From Trifolium pratense (taxonomy: Eukaryota; Streptophyta; Magnoliopsida; Fabales; Fabaceae): a stretch of DNA of 64,000 nt. The translations under genes and the position numbers were made by a program. Positions 34,673 to 47,153 of the stretch are shown piece after piece; the first letter of the stretch is position 1; the number at the start of each line of letters is the position of its first letter. The stretch lies in the NCBI RefSeq assembly GCF_020283565.1, contig NC_060062.1, positions 30,564,251-30,628,250 on the forward strand, read 5' to 3'. Below the pieces are notes generated by a model that was not told where the DNA came from, ran no database searches, and saw nothing but the letters and a program-made list of their open reading frames with translations.

Positions 34673-35515
34673 TTTAATTGATATAATGTTTGTAATTAGA
34701 CAACTTTTCTTTTTCATTTATTATTTTATTAGTCTAATGTTTTAGCTTATTTGTTTCTTATTTTCTTTTTCATTTATTATTTTATATAAGGTAAAAGATT
34801 TGTATAAAAAATTGTTGATTAATGGGAATATAATTAATTTTTTTCATGTAAATAAGTTGAAGAGGATAAAAAAGACTTCTTTTTATTGATTTTGAAGTGC
34901 CTTAAAATCTTTTATCTTTTACAAGTAAAAGGAATGTTGAGTTGCTCACAATCAAGTATTTTGATGATGTGGCACTCTATAAGAAAAGTTTACAATCTCT
35001 ATTAAAAAACATTTTCATCATTTCCTTTAATTAAATCATTTTAATTTTAATTATCTTTAATTAAATCATTTTAATTTTAATTATCAATATATCAAATTAT
35101 CACTATATAACTTCTTACAAGGGACCAACTAACTAAAATGAAAAATTATTAAATTAAAATGGACCAACTAATATATAAGATTTATATAACCACAAAATAT
35201 TCATGACTATTGGAATTCTTTCAATACTAATAAAAAAAAGAATCATTATATTTCAAGCAAGTGACTCACTTTGATATTCCAAACCTCTTTGATCAATCCC
35301 TTAAAGAACTGAATTTAATAATAAAAAAAACGTGTGTCTCTCTTGCTTGAAATATATTCTTTCAATACTAAATGATTTAAAAATGGATCATTCTTCATTA
35401 CTTATATTGTTTAGAAGGGATTGTTTGAAACCAAAGGGATCATACTTCTACTTAGCCTAATGAATTAAAAGGGATCATACTTCTAATTTTATGACTCTAC
35501 TTAGACATATAAGTT
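34673..35515. other. Spacer between the two direct repeats, another Helitron 5' end
   Basis: A Helitron-like start tcttttacaagtaaaaggaa with gttgagttgctcac occurs at 34917-34952. The rest is AT-rich, including the repeated word ttaattttaattatc. No gene. Confidence 0.45.
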
Positions 35516-36512
35516 ATTGTGATGATGTGACACTCTATAAGAAAAGTCTACAATCTTTATTAAAACCTTTTCATATTTCATATAATAGAGTTACTCTAAT
35601 AATAAATAATAAACAATAATAATATATTAAAAAAAAAACTAACACAATTTATTGTTGTTGAATTGAGACAAAAATGAATTGCAAGTAATGAAAGGTGCAA
35701 TGATGCATCATGTTATTGTTTTAATTGCATTGCAATATCTTATTAAAATATATATTGTATGTTACAATTTCCTATTAATGCAATTGAAAACAAAGAATTC
35801 TTGGAGACACTAATATTGAATATGTAAATTTAGCTAATTATCAAACACAAGCTCTATATAAAGTTAACCCAAAAGCTAATTATCACCACCACCATACCAG
35901 GAAGTCTACCTTCTATGTTTTAACAAAATTTTAATTTATCTATCTCATGGCAAAAACTCTATGGTTTCTTTGTCTAACATCTCCATGAGAAAAAGTTATG
36001 CATCTTCACCTTCCATATCTTAAAGTTACACATTATAGTGTCTTGAATTGATTTAAAAGCTATTGTGTGCATATATATAGTTACATCATAAGTATATTGG
36101 TTTTTGTCCTTGGTATGTGATGGTGTCTAACCTCTTAGAATATCAGGTATTTCTACATGTGATTGATTAAGAAATTGATATACATATATGTGATAGTTGC
36201 CTATTAATATGTTTGTAAATTGAAATTTTTCTATTACTCTGAGTTTAGAACATCTCTAATCATTTTTTTATTTCTTTTTTAGGTTGGATATTTTTTAAAA
36301 TATCAACCGGTGTTTTGTTCGATGATTAATTAAACTTTGAGTTGAATCGATTAATATGAATATGACTATTTTTTCATGTGAAGGAGGAGAACAGGATAAA
36401 ACATACTTATATTTTTGCTTACGTTGCATCTTTGCTCCTTATAAAGCCTATGAAATGACACCTCATGTAAGGATGTGTATTTAACTTTAATGGCAGTTTG
36501 TAAACCATCATT
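35516..36512. repeat. Direct repeat, copy B
   Basis: Matches copy A from end to end, but carries about 110-130 extra bases near 35610-35740 (ttgttgttgaattgagacaa... ttaattgcattgcaatatc) that copy A lacks. Substitutions are sparse, so the duplication looks recent relative to other repeats here. Confidence 0.8.
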
Positions 36513-36539
36513 TAACTCTAATGACACCTCCGTTTAATT

Positions 36540-36960
36540 TGTGTTCTATTGATGTTGGAGGAATTCAATTAAAAGAGGACAATCCAAATAATTTAGAAAT
36601 ATAAATATGTGTCTCATTTTTAAATACTATATTGTCTACAATGTGTATGTGATCTACTTGATCTCGATCAAGAGAAATATAGAAACAAAAACAAAGTAGA
36701 AATTAAAATAATTTTTTTTTTTTTTTGTAGTTGACACTCAAGTCTTGCGGTTCTTATAATTGTAATACATGCAAGAAGTTATATTGATTCAAATTGACTT
36801 AGAGGTTGTCCAAATATATAATCTTCATGCATTTATCGTATAACACTTGCCTAAATCTGGATGGTTCAATATGAGTATATATGAATTTTAATGGACGATC
36901 CTATTTTAATCTACGCATGCCATCTTATTCTTACAACCATAAAATGAATCGATGAAAAGA
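36540..36960. repeat. Long inverted repeat, left arm (partner at 48.66-49.05 kb)
   Basis: The series gatgttggag, caatccaaataatttagaaa, tactatattgtctacaatgt, agaaacaaaaacaaagta, gaggttgtccaaatatataa, cctaaatctggat is found in reverse complement at 48655-49050. With the more distal atcgattaatatgaatatga segment (36350; partner near 49316-49336), it shows that the same Helitron-type block lies in opposite orientation about 12 kb away. Confidence 0.75.
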
Positions 36961-37046
36961 ATTGTGCTAAAAACATGTTAGTTTAGAAATTGTGCTAAAT
37001 ACTTTTTCCTCCCACTTAGAATTGTACTAAAAACTTTCTAAATTAA

Positions 37047-38171
37047 GGAAAGAGGTTATCTATTAAAATACCAGAGGATTCTTACAAAGCGGGTTTGGAT
37101 AGATGCAAGAACAATCTCCATGGCCGTTTGATCATGGCCAAGGGAGATAAACCTTTGCGCTTACATGAAATTCGCGAGAAGCTCACCAAAGCTTGGGCTC
37201 CGGTAAATAAATGGCAAATCACTCCGTTGGGGAAGGGCTTTTATGAGTTTTATTTTCAAAATTGTGAAGACCTCAATCGGGTTTGGAGCATCGGAACATG
37301 GAACCTTAAGCCGGGTTTGTTACGTCTGTCTGCTTGGTCCAGTGACTTCAAACCTGAAAACTTGAAGGTTACTAACGCTCAAATTTGGATTCGGATTTAT
37401 GGTCTGCCACAAGAATATTGGATGCCTACGACTCTTTTTTCCATTGCATCTGGAATAGGTACACCTCTTTCTTTGGATGAAGCAACTAAACAGCGCACCA
37501 TGGGTCACTTTGCGCGCATTTTGGTTGATGTTAATCTTGCTGAGGAGCTGCATTATCAGATTCTTGTAGAAAGGGAAGGGTATGCCTTCTTTGTTGACAT
37601 AGATTATGAAAACTTGCCATATTTTTGCGAACACTGTTGCTGCATTGGCCATTCTATTGACAAGTGTAGAAACGTTAACAGCAAGGCAAAGGACCAAAAG
37701 CAAAGTGTGGAGAAGGTTGTTCCTAACAAACCTATTCCAAAATTTGTCCCGAAGCAGAAAAATAAGAACAATGAACCTGTCCAAGACAATGGGAAAATTA
37801 ATGAAGAAGTCTCTGATTATAAATCTGATCAAGAGAATGCGGAAGTGGTGAAAGACACTTTTGAAGAACCTATAATGAATAAGGAGATGCGTGCAAATAA
37901 TGGAAATCATGCTGACATGATTGTGGAGCATGCAGAAAATGACAAAAATGTGGATGCTTCTGTGGATCATGCACAACATCATGAAATTCTGAATCCTCGG
38001 ATGGTAGAGCGAACAAGTGACATTCCAGTTGCTCATGAGAGAGACCACAACTTAGATGAGAATCCATCATCATGGGCAGATGAAGTTGATGATTCACATG
38101 ATGAAGGAGGTGAATTCACAGTTGTAACCTCAAAGAAAGGTAGGGGTAAAAATAAAAAAATATACTCCTAA
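37047..38171 (+). CDS. LINE ORF1 protein (DUF4283 plus CCHC zinc knuckle), 5' end missing
   Basis: Open from a stop at 37044-37046 to TAA at 38169-38171, about 374 codons; an in-frame AUG occurs only at residue Met of LIMAKGDKP (37134). The N-terminal region (DRCKNNLHGRLIMAKGD, LTKAWAPVNKWQITPLGKGF, YGLPQEYW) is the plant DUF4283 domain, the RNA-binding part of L1-type ORF1. CEHCCCIGHSIDKC (about 37627-37668) is a CCHC zinc knuckle (C-x2-C-x4-H-x4-C). A long acidic, low-complexity tail follows, ending in the basic KKGRGKNKK. The stop lies 48 bases before ORF2. The real start codon has probably been lost with the 5' end of the element. Confidence 0.8.
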   Translation, partial: GKRLSIKIPEDSYKAGLDRCKNNLHGRLIMAKGDKPLRLHEIREKLTKAWAPVNKWQITPLGKGFYEFYFQNCEDLNRVWSIGTWNLKPGLLRLSAWSSDFKPENLKVTNAQIWIRIYGLPQEYWMPTTLFSIASGIGTPLSLDEATKQRTMGHFARILVDVNLAEELHYQILVEREGYAFFVDIDYENLPYFCEHCCCIGHSIDKCRNVNSKAKDQKQSVEKVVPNKPIPKFVPKQKNKNNEPVQDNGKINEEVSDYKSDQENAEVVKDTFEEPIMNKEMRANNGNHADMIVEHAENDKNVDASVDHAQHHEILNPRMVERTSDIPVAHERDHNLDENPSSWADEVDDSHDEGGEFTVVTSKKGRGKNKKIYS

Positions 38172-38219
38172 ACCTGATTTACACACCCGGTCTAGGACGG
38201 GTAGCCAACTTAATTCTTT

Positions 38220-41200
38220 ATGAAGATTCTCTATTGGAATGCCAGAGGCATTGGAAACCTTGACACAAGGTTAGTTTTAAAAAATTTATGCTTGAAGCAT
38301 AAACCGAATATTATTTTTATATCTGAACCTATGATATCTTATACTCAATTTCCTGGTGATTTTTTGAGACCTCTTAATCTTAAAAGATTTGCTCTCAACT
38401 TCAGAAGACACGGTATTCCTAATCTTTGGGGGTTTTGTGACCTCAATATTGATCCATTGGTGCTTCAGTTGTCAGAACAACATGTGACTTTCTCACTTAC
38501 TTTTGATCAACAAACATGTTATATTGCTGCAATCTATGCTAGTACCTCCCATGTGAATAGGAGAAAACTATGGTCGGAGCTTAATTCCCTTCAATCTCGT
38601 TTTGTTGGCCCTTGGTGCATGATTGGTGATTTTAATGCTGTTTTAGGTGCTCATGAAAAATATGGCAGGTGTCTACCTAATAAAACTTCTTGTGATGAAT
38701 TCTCTAATTGGACAAATTCTAATCATCTTATTCATCTTGATACTCTCGGTAACCAGTTCACTTGGGCCAATGCTAGGAGAGGTCCTGCTTATGCTGCTCT
38801 TCGTTTGGATAGAGTCATTTGCAACTCTATATGGATTGACACTTGGAATTCTGTCTCTTGTTGTACTCTTCCTAAGGTTCAATCTGATCATCACTCTCTT
38901 CTTTTTAATTTTGATTCTGATGTTCAAACTTTTCCATCTTCATTTAAGTTTCAAAGTATGTGGATGTCCCATGATGATTGTAAGCGTGTTATATCTGAGC
39001 ATTGGAAGAAAGATGTTGTTGGTTGTCCAATGTTTATTTTGCAAGCAAAATTGAAATCCTTGAAACCTATTCTTAAATCTTGGAATAAAGAAGTTTTTGG
39101 TGATGTGAACACCAAAGTGTCAAATGCTGTTGCTAAGGTTGATTCTATTCAACAAATTATTAATGATTCTGGTTACACGGATGCTTTAGGGGATGAAGAA
39201 AAAACTGCTCAAGTTAGTCTGAATGATGCTTTAAGAGTGCAGGAACATTTTTGGAGAGATAAGTCCAGGTCCAAGTGGTTTGTTGAGGGGGATAGAAACA
39301 CTGGTTATTTCCATAAGCTCACTAAAATAAGACATATATCAAATAGAATGATTAGACTCAAGGCAGGGGACAATTACATTGAGGACATTAATGATATTGA
39401 ACATCATGTGTTAAATTTTTACAAAGAATTATTTGCTAGTAGCAATAATTGTGCTCCTACTAATATTATTGAGCGCACTATACCTCATCTTATAACTGTT
39501 GCAGATAATGATATGATGACCAAAATTCCTTCTTTTGAAGAAGTTAAGCAGGCTGTTTTTAATATGGATGGTTCTTCTTCACCCGGCCCTGATGGTTTTC
39601 GGGGATGTTTTTTTTCAAAATTATTGGGATATTGTTGGCAGTGATGTTGTGGCCTCGGTCACTCAATTCTTTAGTCAAGGCTGGATTTTACCCAATCTGA
39701 ATTCAAGTCATGTGGCTCTTGTTCCTAAATTTCCAGGTGCGGATACTATTGAAAATTTTAGACCTATCGCGGTGGCAAATTTTCAATTCAAAATTATTAC
39801 AAAAATTTTGGCGGACAGACTTGCGGTGATTGCCCCTAAAATTGTTTCAGAACATCAAAGAGGGTTTGTACAAGGAAGACATATTTATTAATGCATTTGT
39901 ATAGCCTCCGAGGCCATTAACATGTTGGACAAAAAATCTTTTGGTGGTAATATGGCTATGAAAATAGACATTAAAAAGGCTTTTGATACTTTAGATTGGA
40001 GTTTCCTTCTCAAAGTATTACAGGCTTTTGGCTTTAATCATAAATTTTGTTCTTGGATTTCCACTATTCTTCATTCTGCAAAATTGTCTCTCTTGGTTAA
40101 TGGTAAAACTGTTGGCTTTTTCGGCTGTTCTAGAGGAGTCAGACAGGGGGACCCCTTATCCCCTCTTCTTTTTTGTATTGCAGAAGAAGTGTTGAGCAGA
40201 CATCTTTCTCTTCTTGTGGATGCTAACAAGTTAAGTTGCATTACTTCAGGTAGAACTATTCTTCCTAGCCACTCCTTTTTTGCTGATGACTTGATGATTT
40301 TTTGTAAAGCTACTAAAAAAAATGCTAGAAACATTCATGATTTGTTGGAAGAATATGGTGCTAACTCGGGCCAGAGGGTTAGTCCTCATAAGAGCAAACT
40401 CTACGGAGGCTCTATTAGTCCTACCAGATTAACTACTTTGTCCAATACTCTTGGATTTTCTTTGGGTTCATTACCTTTTGACTATCTTGGAGTTCCTATC
40501 TTTAAAGGGAAGCCTAAGAACATTCATCTTCAGGCTTTAGCAGATAGAGTCAAATCTAAACTTGCTTCTTGGAAGGGTCATTCTTTGTCTATGATGGGAA
40601 GAGTCCAACTTGTTAATTCTGTGATTCATGGCATGTTGACATATAGCTTCAAGGTCTATTCCTGGCCTAAAGGACTGATTAAGCAGATGGATCGTTGTAT
40701 TAGAAATTTTATTTGGTCTGGTAATATAGATAAGAAGAAATTGGTCACTCTGTCTTGGGACAAAGTTTGTACTCCTACTTCAGCTGGTGGTCTTGGGTTG
40801 AGAAAACTAAAAGACATGAACAAAGCTGGATGTCTTAAACTTTGTTGGGACTTTACTAAATCTGACAAACAATGGGCTATCACTCTTAAAAGTAGATTTT
40901 TTCGTAATTTTAGCCCCATCAATCATGCGATTTCATCATCTATTTGGTCAAGTTTGAAAAATGTTTTACATTTGGTTCGTGATCATAGTATTTGGCAAAT
41001 TGGTAATGGTTTATCTACTTCATTTTGGAATGATAATTGGCTTGGCTACAAATTAAAAGACTTAATTTTGGAGCCACTTCCTAATCCTATTTCGCATCTC
41101 GTGAATGCCAAAGTTGCAGAAGTCGTTCATAATCAAGTTTGGGCTTTACCTGAAATTTTTAAACAACAATTCCCTATTATTACTTGCGATATTCATGCTC

Positions 41201-42354
41201 TTTCTCTCCCATCCACACCGGAACCAGACGAATTAGTTTGGGAATATTCTATCTCTGGAGAATTGACTTTTAAACTTGCATATTCTTGTGATATGCCGCC
41301 CCCTCAATGTATAGGCTGGACCAAGCTCATCTGGAAACTTTTTATTCCCCCTTCTAGATCTTTAGTTGTTTGGAGAATTATGCACAATGTTATCGCCACT
41401 GATGATAACTTGATCAAAAGAGGCATCACGATAGTTTCTTGTTGCAGTCTTTGTGGCAGTAGTTACGAAACTGTTGCTCATCTGTTCTTGCGCTGCCCCT
41501 TTATAATGCAGTATTGGAACTGGTTATCTTCTTTGCTAGGCATGCCTCTTGATCTCTCAAATTTTGATTCCCTTCTTGGCATATGTAACAAAGGTTGGAG
41601 TCCTCAATTGCATGATCTCATTATTGCAGCCATTGTCAATATTTTGTGGAAGGTCTGGAAATGCAGGAACAATGTCAGGTTTAATGATATTTATCCCTAT
41701 TTTTCTCGGGATCTGATCTATGTGAAAAGTCTTATTCATCAAGCAGCCCATTATTCCAAAGGTCACATGTACTCATCTATAAAAGAATTTTCTATCCTCA
41801 AGCATTTTGGTGTTGATTGTCATCCTCCCCCTCCGCCATCTATTAAACAAGTCAATTGGATCATGCCTCCTAGTTTTTGGGTGAAGTGCAATACTGATGG
41901 TGCCTCTAGAGGTTCTCCAGGTATTTCTTCTTGTGGTGGCATCTTTAGAGACCATCTTGGTACTTTTTTAGGTGCATTTTCGGCTAACATTGGTGTTGCA
42001 ACCTCTCTTTATGCTGAAATTTGCGCTGCAATTTATGCTATTGAATTTGCTTCTGCTAAAGGATGGACCCGTCTATGGCTTGAATGTGACTCTATCCTTT
42101 TAGTTCAAGCTTTCACTAATGTGAATGTGGTCCCTTGGAAGCTGAAGGTTAAATGGAAAAACTGTCTTCATATCATTCGGAATTTTCGTTTTAGATTTTC
42201 TCATATTTATAGAGAAGGAAATACTTGTGCAGACAGATTAGCTAATGCGGGTTTTTTTGTTGATGGGTTAGTCTGGTGGGATCAATTACCAAGTTGCTCT
42301 AGAGAGAGTTTCTTTAGAGATAGAGTTGGTTTGTCTAATTATCGCTTTCGTTAA
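38220..42354 (+). pseudogene. LINE ORF2 (endonuclease, reverse transcriptase, zf-RVT, RNase H), one shift and one stop
   Basis: Three consecutive stretches: 38220-39644, then the +1 frame to 39891, and on from 39922 to 42354. The AP-type endonuclease shows ILYWNARGIGN, IGDFNAVLG and SDHHSLLF. The linker has WRDKSRSKWFVEGDRNTGYF. The RT begins with SSPGPDGF; the frame changes at a T8 run (39608-39615). A TAA at 39889-39891 follows GFVQGRHIY. RT core motifs continue: IDIKKAFDTLDW, GVRQGDPLSPLLF, SHSFFADDLMIF (catalytic ADD) and LPFDYLGVPIF. The zinc-binding region has CSLCGSSYETVAHLFLRCPF. RNase H has CNTDGASRG, YAEICAA, LECDS and CADRLA, all four acidic residues. Only the two lesions stop it from being a complete ORF2. 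Confidence 0.88.
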
Positions 42355-42540
42355 TCTTGTTTTGGTGGGTTTGGTTTATGCCCCCCCACCCTTTCTTTTG
42401 TTTTTTCATTCTAATAATACTTTTGGTGAGATGGTAGAGGAGTGGTAATGTATTGAGGTGCCAACATAGTTGGGATGTCGATGATTTACTATGATGCCAT
42501 ACTCTCCATTTTGGGAAAGAAAAAAAAAATTAAAAAAAGA

Positions 42541-43001
42541 CAAAAATTATTAAATAAAAATTGTTGATGCTCATTTGTCAAAATAAATTTTAGAAATTAT
42601 TAAAACCGTAGATGTTAAAATATATTTACATATATTTAGAAAATATAATCACACATATATTTAAACATATTTACACACAACTAAAATTCACCAATAATTC
42701 AAAAATTATTAATTTAATTTACATAATAATATAACTTTTTGGATAAATTAAGTACATATTCTAAAAGAATGTTTACGTTACGGCTGAAAATAAAATAGTG
42801 GAATATTTATAAGAATAAGATGACATTTTTTTAAGCAAATAAGAAGATGACACATGTTAAATCTTAAATTCATCTATAAGACTTTCTTTACCTTAACCAA
42901 AATTCAAATATATAAAATCTTCGTCCAAACTTATATATTGACAACAATAAATATTCAAGTTTATATAATATAATAAGAAAATAAATGTTCAAGAAAATAT
43001 T
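42541..43001. other. AT-rich spacer without gene
   Basis: Nothing recognisable; flanks the LINE tail and leads into the palindrome centred near 43.67 kb. Confidence 0.4.
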
Positions 43002-43901
43002 AAATAAGAGGGACAAAAACTAACAATAATTTTGAAGAGACACAAACCTCACCAAAAAAAAGAAAAACAAACCAAAAACAAAAGGACCAAGCAAAAAAAA
43101 AAAGTGAACCAAACAATAGACTAAAAAATTGGGACTAATAAAGTTGAAATAAAATTTCACCAAGTGAATAAGTGAGAATAAACTCCAAGAAAACGAGAGA
43201 TGAGTAAGTAGATAAGCTATTTGGAACCTTAAATTGCATAGAACGTAGTAAGCAAAATATGCTATTTGATACATAATTTTCAAAAAATGAGAACACGTGG
43301 AACAAATAGTCAAAGCCACCATATATGAATCATATTCTATAATCAAAACTTTTTTTAACATTTCTCATGAGCAATATTGTCTACAAGTATAATTAGGTAT
43401 GCCTCCAACTCTTATTGAAAATAATAAAATAAGGGATACATCAAAAATAAAAAACAAAGTGACATTTGACTATAAAATTGCAACTCATATAAAGAAAACT
43501 AAAATCTTATATTATTACACTAATAAAATAAAAAATGATACATCCTTTCAAACTTATGAAATATTATAAGAGATCTATTACATTAAAATGTAAACAAACT
43601 ACGATATAAATTAATAAAAAATCTAATATTTCTAAACAACTTTTTTTTTACTCATATACTAATATTAAATATAATCATATTTTAAAATAATATCTATTAT
43701 TTAACTATATGTGATTATAGTTATCGCAATTATTATTTTTTATTTATAAAAATATTTTAATTTTATATCGCCATTTTTTTACATAATTTTTATTGAAATG
43801 ATGTATCATATTTTATTTTAATTTGTGTCATCGTATAAAATCTTAGTTTTCATTATATGAGTTGCAATTTTAGTCACAAATCACTTTGCTTTCTTTTATT
43901 T

Positions 43902-44688
43902 GAGCAGTGCTAGGGTCACACTCTCGAACACACTCCTCTAACACACTCCAATTAAAATTTGCTACATCTCCACTTATTTTCTCTTAGTAACTTGTAACCG
44001 GTTTCACATGTAACCATTTATTTTTATTTTTTTTATTGTTATTTATCATGTTAATTATGTTCCGTCTTCTTCTATTTTTCAACTTCCCAGGGGGAAGTTC
44101 CCAAATCTTCACCCCTGATTCAACAATTCAGATCTGCAAAAAAATGCAATAACCCAAAACAAAACTTCATGGAAAACATATTTCACACCAAAATCTTTCT
44201 TTGATTTGAATAGAAACCTACAGAAAACAAAATAATTGAAATAGAAACATTAAATAAAAAGGATTAAACATTACAAACTCAGCTTCAGTATACCCATAAC
44301 AGAATCCGACTCAAGAACGATTTAGATCGGGAAAAAACTGCAACAAAAATAAAACCCAACTCGAAATCTAAAAATGAAAAGGAACCTCGCGAGAAACACA
44401 GAACACGAAATCAGTCAAATCAAAACTCACGAAGAAGACAATTGAAATAGACAATAAAACTCACGATAAAGAAATTTGCAGAAACGAACACAAGAGACGA
44501 TTTGCAGAGTAAAGAATGTTACAATTTTTTTTGAATGTTTCAGTCCTTTAAGATAAATAAAATACAAATAAATTAAGTATTAGTGTGTTAACCGGTACAA
44601 CCTGTTAGTAGGTAAGTGAAAAAAACAAATTAATGATGTGGCAAATTTTAATTGGAGTGTGTTAGAGAGTGTGACCCTAGCACTCCTC
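43902..44688. mobile_element. Mutator-like non-autonomous element, 787 bp
   Basis: Terminal repeats start GAGCAGTGCTAGGGTCACAC on the left and, reverse complemented, GAGGAGTGCTAGGGTCACAC on the right. They continue through aacacactccaattaaaatt for about 60 bp (the left copy has an extra 15 bp). Flanks cttttattt (43893-43901) and tttttattt (44689-44697) form a 9-bp duplication with one mismatch. The palindrome's other arm shows the uninterrupted target, which supports these borders. The interior (44090-44520) is non-coding and more GC-rich, perhaps captured DNA. Confidence 0.8.
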
Positions 44689-44864
44689 TTTTTATTTTTA
44701 ATGTATCCCTTATTTATCTATTTTTAATAAGAGTTGGAGGTCATACATACTTATACTTGGTGAAAATATTGCTCATGAGTGATGTTGAACTAAGAAGTAT
44801 GGTGATTTTGACATTTTTTATCACGTGATCTCGTGTTCTGAAAATTACCTATCAAATAGCAACA

Positions 44865-44869
<5 letters not shown>

Positions 44870-44903
<34 letters not shown>

Positions 44904-45365
44904 AAGAGGAGAAGCAAAGAGCTACCACCGCAAACCATAAAATAAAGAAGAAACAAAAAGAGATTACAAAAAAAAAAAGGAGGGGGACTAGGCCAAAACC
45001 TCCCTAAAGATGCACCACCCTAAAGAAGGGTTTACCAAGTCTATTCGCCTCAAAACTATCTTTAATCACAAGAGGTACATCATTCCAAATAGTAAGCCTA
45101 TCTAATGTGAGACCTATATTAGCTAAGCTATCAGCACAAAAATTTCCTTCTCTAAACACATGAGAGACAACGAAGTTCATCGACTGAGTGAGTAATAAAC
45201 AATTAAGCCATCTGTTTCTTAAAGCCCAAGGGACTAGCGAAGAGGATTTAAAGGCCTTGACCACCAGAGTTGAATCAGTTTCAAGCCATAGATTGTTCCA
45301 ATTTTTAAAAGCTGCAATTTCTATGGCTTGCATAGCACCACATAACTCATCTACTTACCTACTTT
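44870..45365 (-). mobile_element. 5'-truncated LINE stub with RNase H domain and 16-bp TSD
   Basis: Duplication AAATAGCAACATTACT at 44854-44869 and 45366-45381, exact. A T-run at 44870-44898 is the poly(A) tail on the minus strand. Minus-strand coding 45333-45004 gives the C-terminal RNase H part of ORF2: AIEIAAFKNWNNLWLETDST, VSHVFREGNFCADSLANIG. That keeps the third and fourth acidic residues, then a stop and 3' UTR. It is a different LINE lineage from the one at 37-42.5 kb (sequence only moderately alike). Open as far as it goes, but too short for function. Confidence 0.88.
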
Positions 45366-45560
45366 AAATAGCAACATTACTGCTTACTCCCTTCTATACA
45401 ATTTAAGATGCCAAATAACTTATCTACTTACCTCCCTCTCGTTCTTATCAATTATTCACTTGGTGAAATTTTATCCCGATTTTATTAGTCTCGATTTTTT
45501 TTTTGTCTATTGTTTGTTTTTTTTTACTATGAGGTTTTTCTCCGCTCATTTTGCTTTGAA

Positions 45561-47116
45561 TTTTTTTATTTAATAATCTTTATTCGGATTTAAACATAAG
45601 AAGGTTATTTAAAAAAAAATTGTTTAATATTAACCTACATAGTAGATTTGTGTATATTAAGGACAATTAATATAATTTTTAGTGAATATCTGTTAATATT
45701 CATAAGTTTGAAGAGGTGCATTATATTTTATTCTAATAGTGTAATAGCATGAGAACTTAATTTTCTTTTTATGCATCGTGGTAGTATAGTCGCAACTTGC
45801 TTTGCTTTCTTACTTTTTTTTTTCTTACCGTTGTTTTTTTACTTTTGTATATTAGATGTAGTCATGCTTGCCTTCTGCTGATATATTGACTTTGTTGAGC
45901 TGAGTTTTATTTATTATTAAAATTTATTCTAAATTTTTTTTTTTGATCATTTTTTTTCATTTGTGCAATTTTTCAACTACTTTTTTCCTATACTATTAAT
46001 AAAAAAATGTAAATAATTGATATTTTAATAAAATAAAAAAAGTTTGTAACTTACGACTTTTCATTGACCTTTCATCAATTTGAACCTTTTATTATTTTTA
46101 TAAATAAATAAAAAAATTTTTTTTGACTAAATTTGTTATTCTATAAATGAAATTAAATAGAAAAAAGAGTGTTAATTAACTAATTTGTGGAATGAGTGAT
46201 GGATAAATTTGATTATGCTTGCTTTAACATAATCAAAATTCTTGGGGACGACTCTTGAGTTTCGTGTTTTGAATTTTACTTGTACCTAAAATTAAATAGA
46301 GATGTTGCTAGCAATGAATAAAAAAAAAAGTAAAGATTAGCCATATATTTAATAAAAATTACAGTAATAATATATAAAAATTATGTAAAAAAAATTGATT
46401 GAGACTATACATATAAAACTAAATTAAAAATTATACTTGACTTGCACTAATACATACACCATTTTCCAATCAGCAACATATTATTCTTCATAATACTGGT
46501 AACGATTGAAAAACATGAAATTGCAATGAATATTAGTGTTAATGGTGAGGTTGTCCATAAAACCATATGTCTTCATCTATGTGTTCATATATAAAAATAA
46601 CAAATATGTAAATTTAAAAACACAATGGATAAAAAGTTGGTAAAAGGTGATCTACTTACTTGTTGACATTGTTTTAAGTGTGTAGCTGATAAGTTAGGAA
46701 ATTATTCAAGGGATTGACAAAACTCACCTAAGTTCTCCTTCAAATCTTCCTCACATTCTGAACATGTTTTTGAGATAAAAAAAATAGGAAAATAAGCAAA
46801 AACTACCACTTGAAAGATACAATTGAAAATAATGGATTCATGAATCCATGATTACAGACGAACAAAAATAAAACTTTAGTTACATAGGTAAGAAATCAAT
46901 TCATCATTTTTGACACCTACCCATCCGGTGATTCCAAATCAACAGATTTATCTGTTCCATTGTTATCTTTGAACAATTTGAACCTTAACAAAGTAAGAAA
47001 AATGGACATGAATATTAAAAATAGAATAAGCTTTAAACTTGAAAACACACCAAAATAAAAGCTACAATATGAATAGTTGAATACCAAAACATGTATGACT
47101 CTTCTTGCAAAAGTCT

Positions 47117-47153
<37 letters not shown>

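Larger units (their letters stand above)
37047..42540 (+). mobile_element. L1-type LINE, 5'-truncated, about 5.5 kb
   Basis: ORF1 then ORF2 on the plus strand, 3' UTR from 42355 and an A-rich tail at about 42520-42540. Coding sequence begins immediately after Helitron debris, in the middle of ORF1's first conserved domain, so the 5' end is missing. I could not identify a target duplication. ORF2 has one frameshift and one stop but is otherwise fully preserved, so the insertion is fairly young. Confidence 0.8.
43002..45560. repeat. Large palindrome centred near 43.67 kb, right arm split by two insertions
   Basis: The left arm (about 43002-43545) and the right arm are reverse complements. Examples are gttggaggcatacctaatta-like words at 43400 against gttggaggtcatacatac at 44744, and agttgcaattttag at 43863 against the block at 43475-43490. 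Others are cttatctacttac at 45416 against its complement at 43204-43216. The right arm consists of 43802-43901, 44698-44869 and 45382-45560, once the Mutator-like element and the LINE stub are taken out. The loop is about 43546-43801. Arms are roughly 85-90 percent alike by eye. Confidence 0.65.

Noticed and set aside
35949..35990. Start of a nodule-specific cysteine-rich (NCR) peptide gene (MAKTLWFLCLTSP, also near 34104)
   Set aside because: The reading frame stops after 13 codons in both copies and no cysteine-rich second exon was found; it lies in a Helitron block.
37320..38048. Long open frame on the minus strand opposite LINE ORF1
   Set aside because: It is a shadow of the coding strand, without any recognisable domain; ORF1 on the plus strand has the DUF4283 and zinc-knuckle signatures.
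46920..46990. RPA/OB-fold gene remnant in a Helitron (FKLFKDNNGTDKSVDLESPD)
   Set aside because: Only about 20 residues, no further domain pieces in order; mentioned as a possibility but too weak for a feature.
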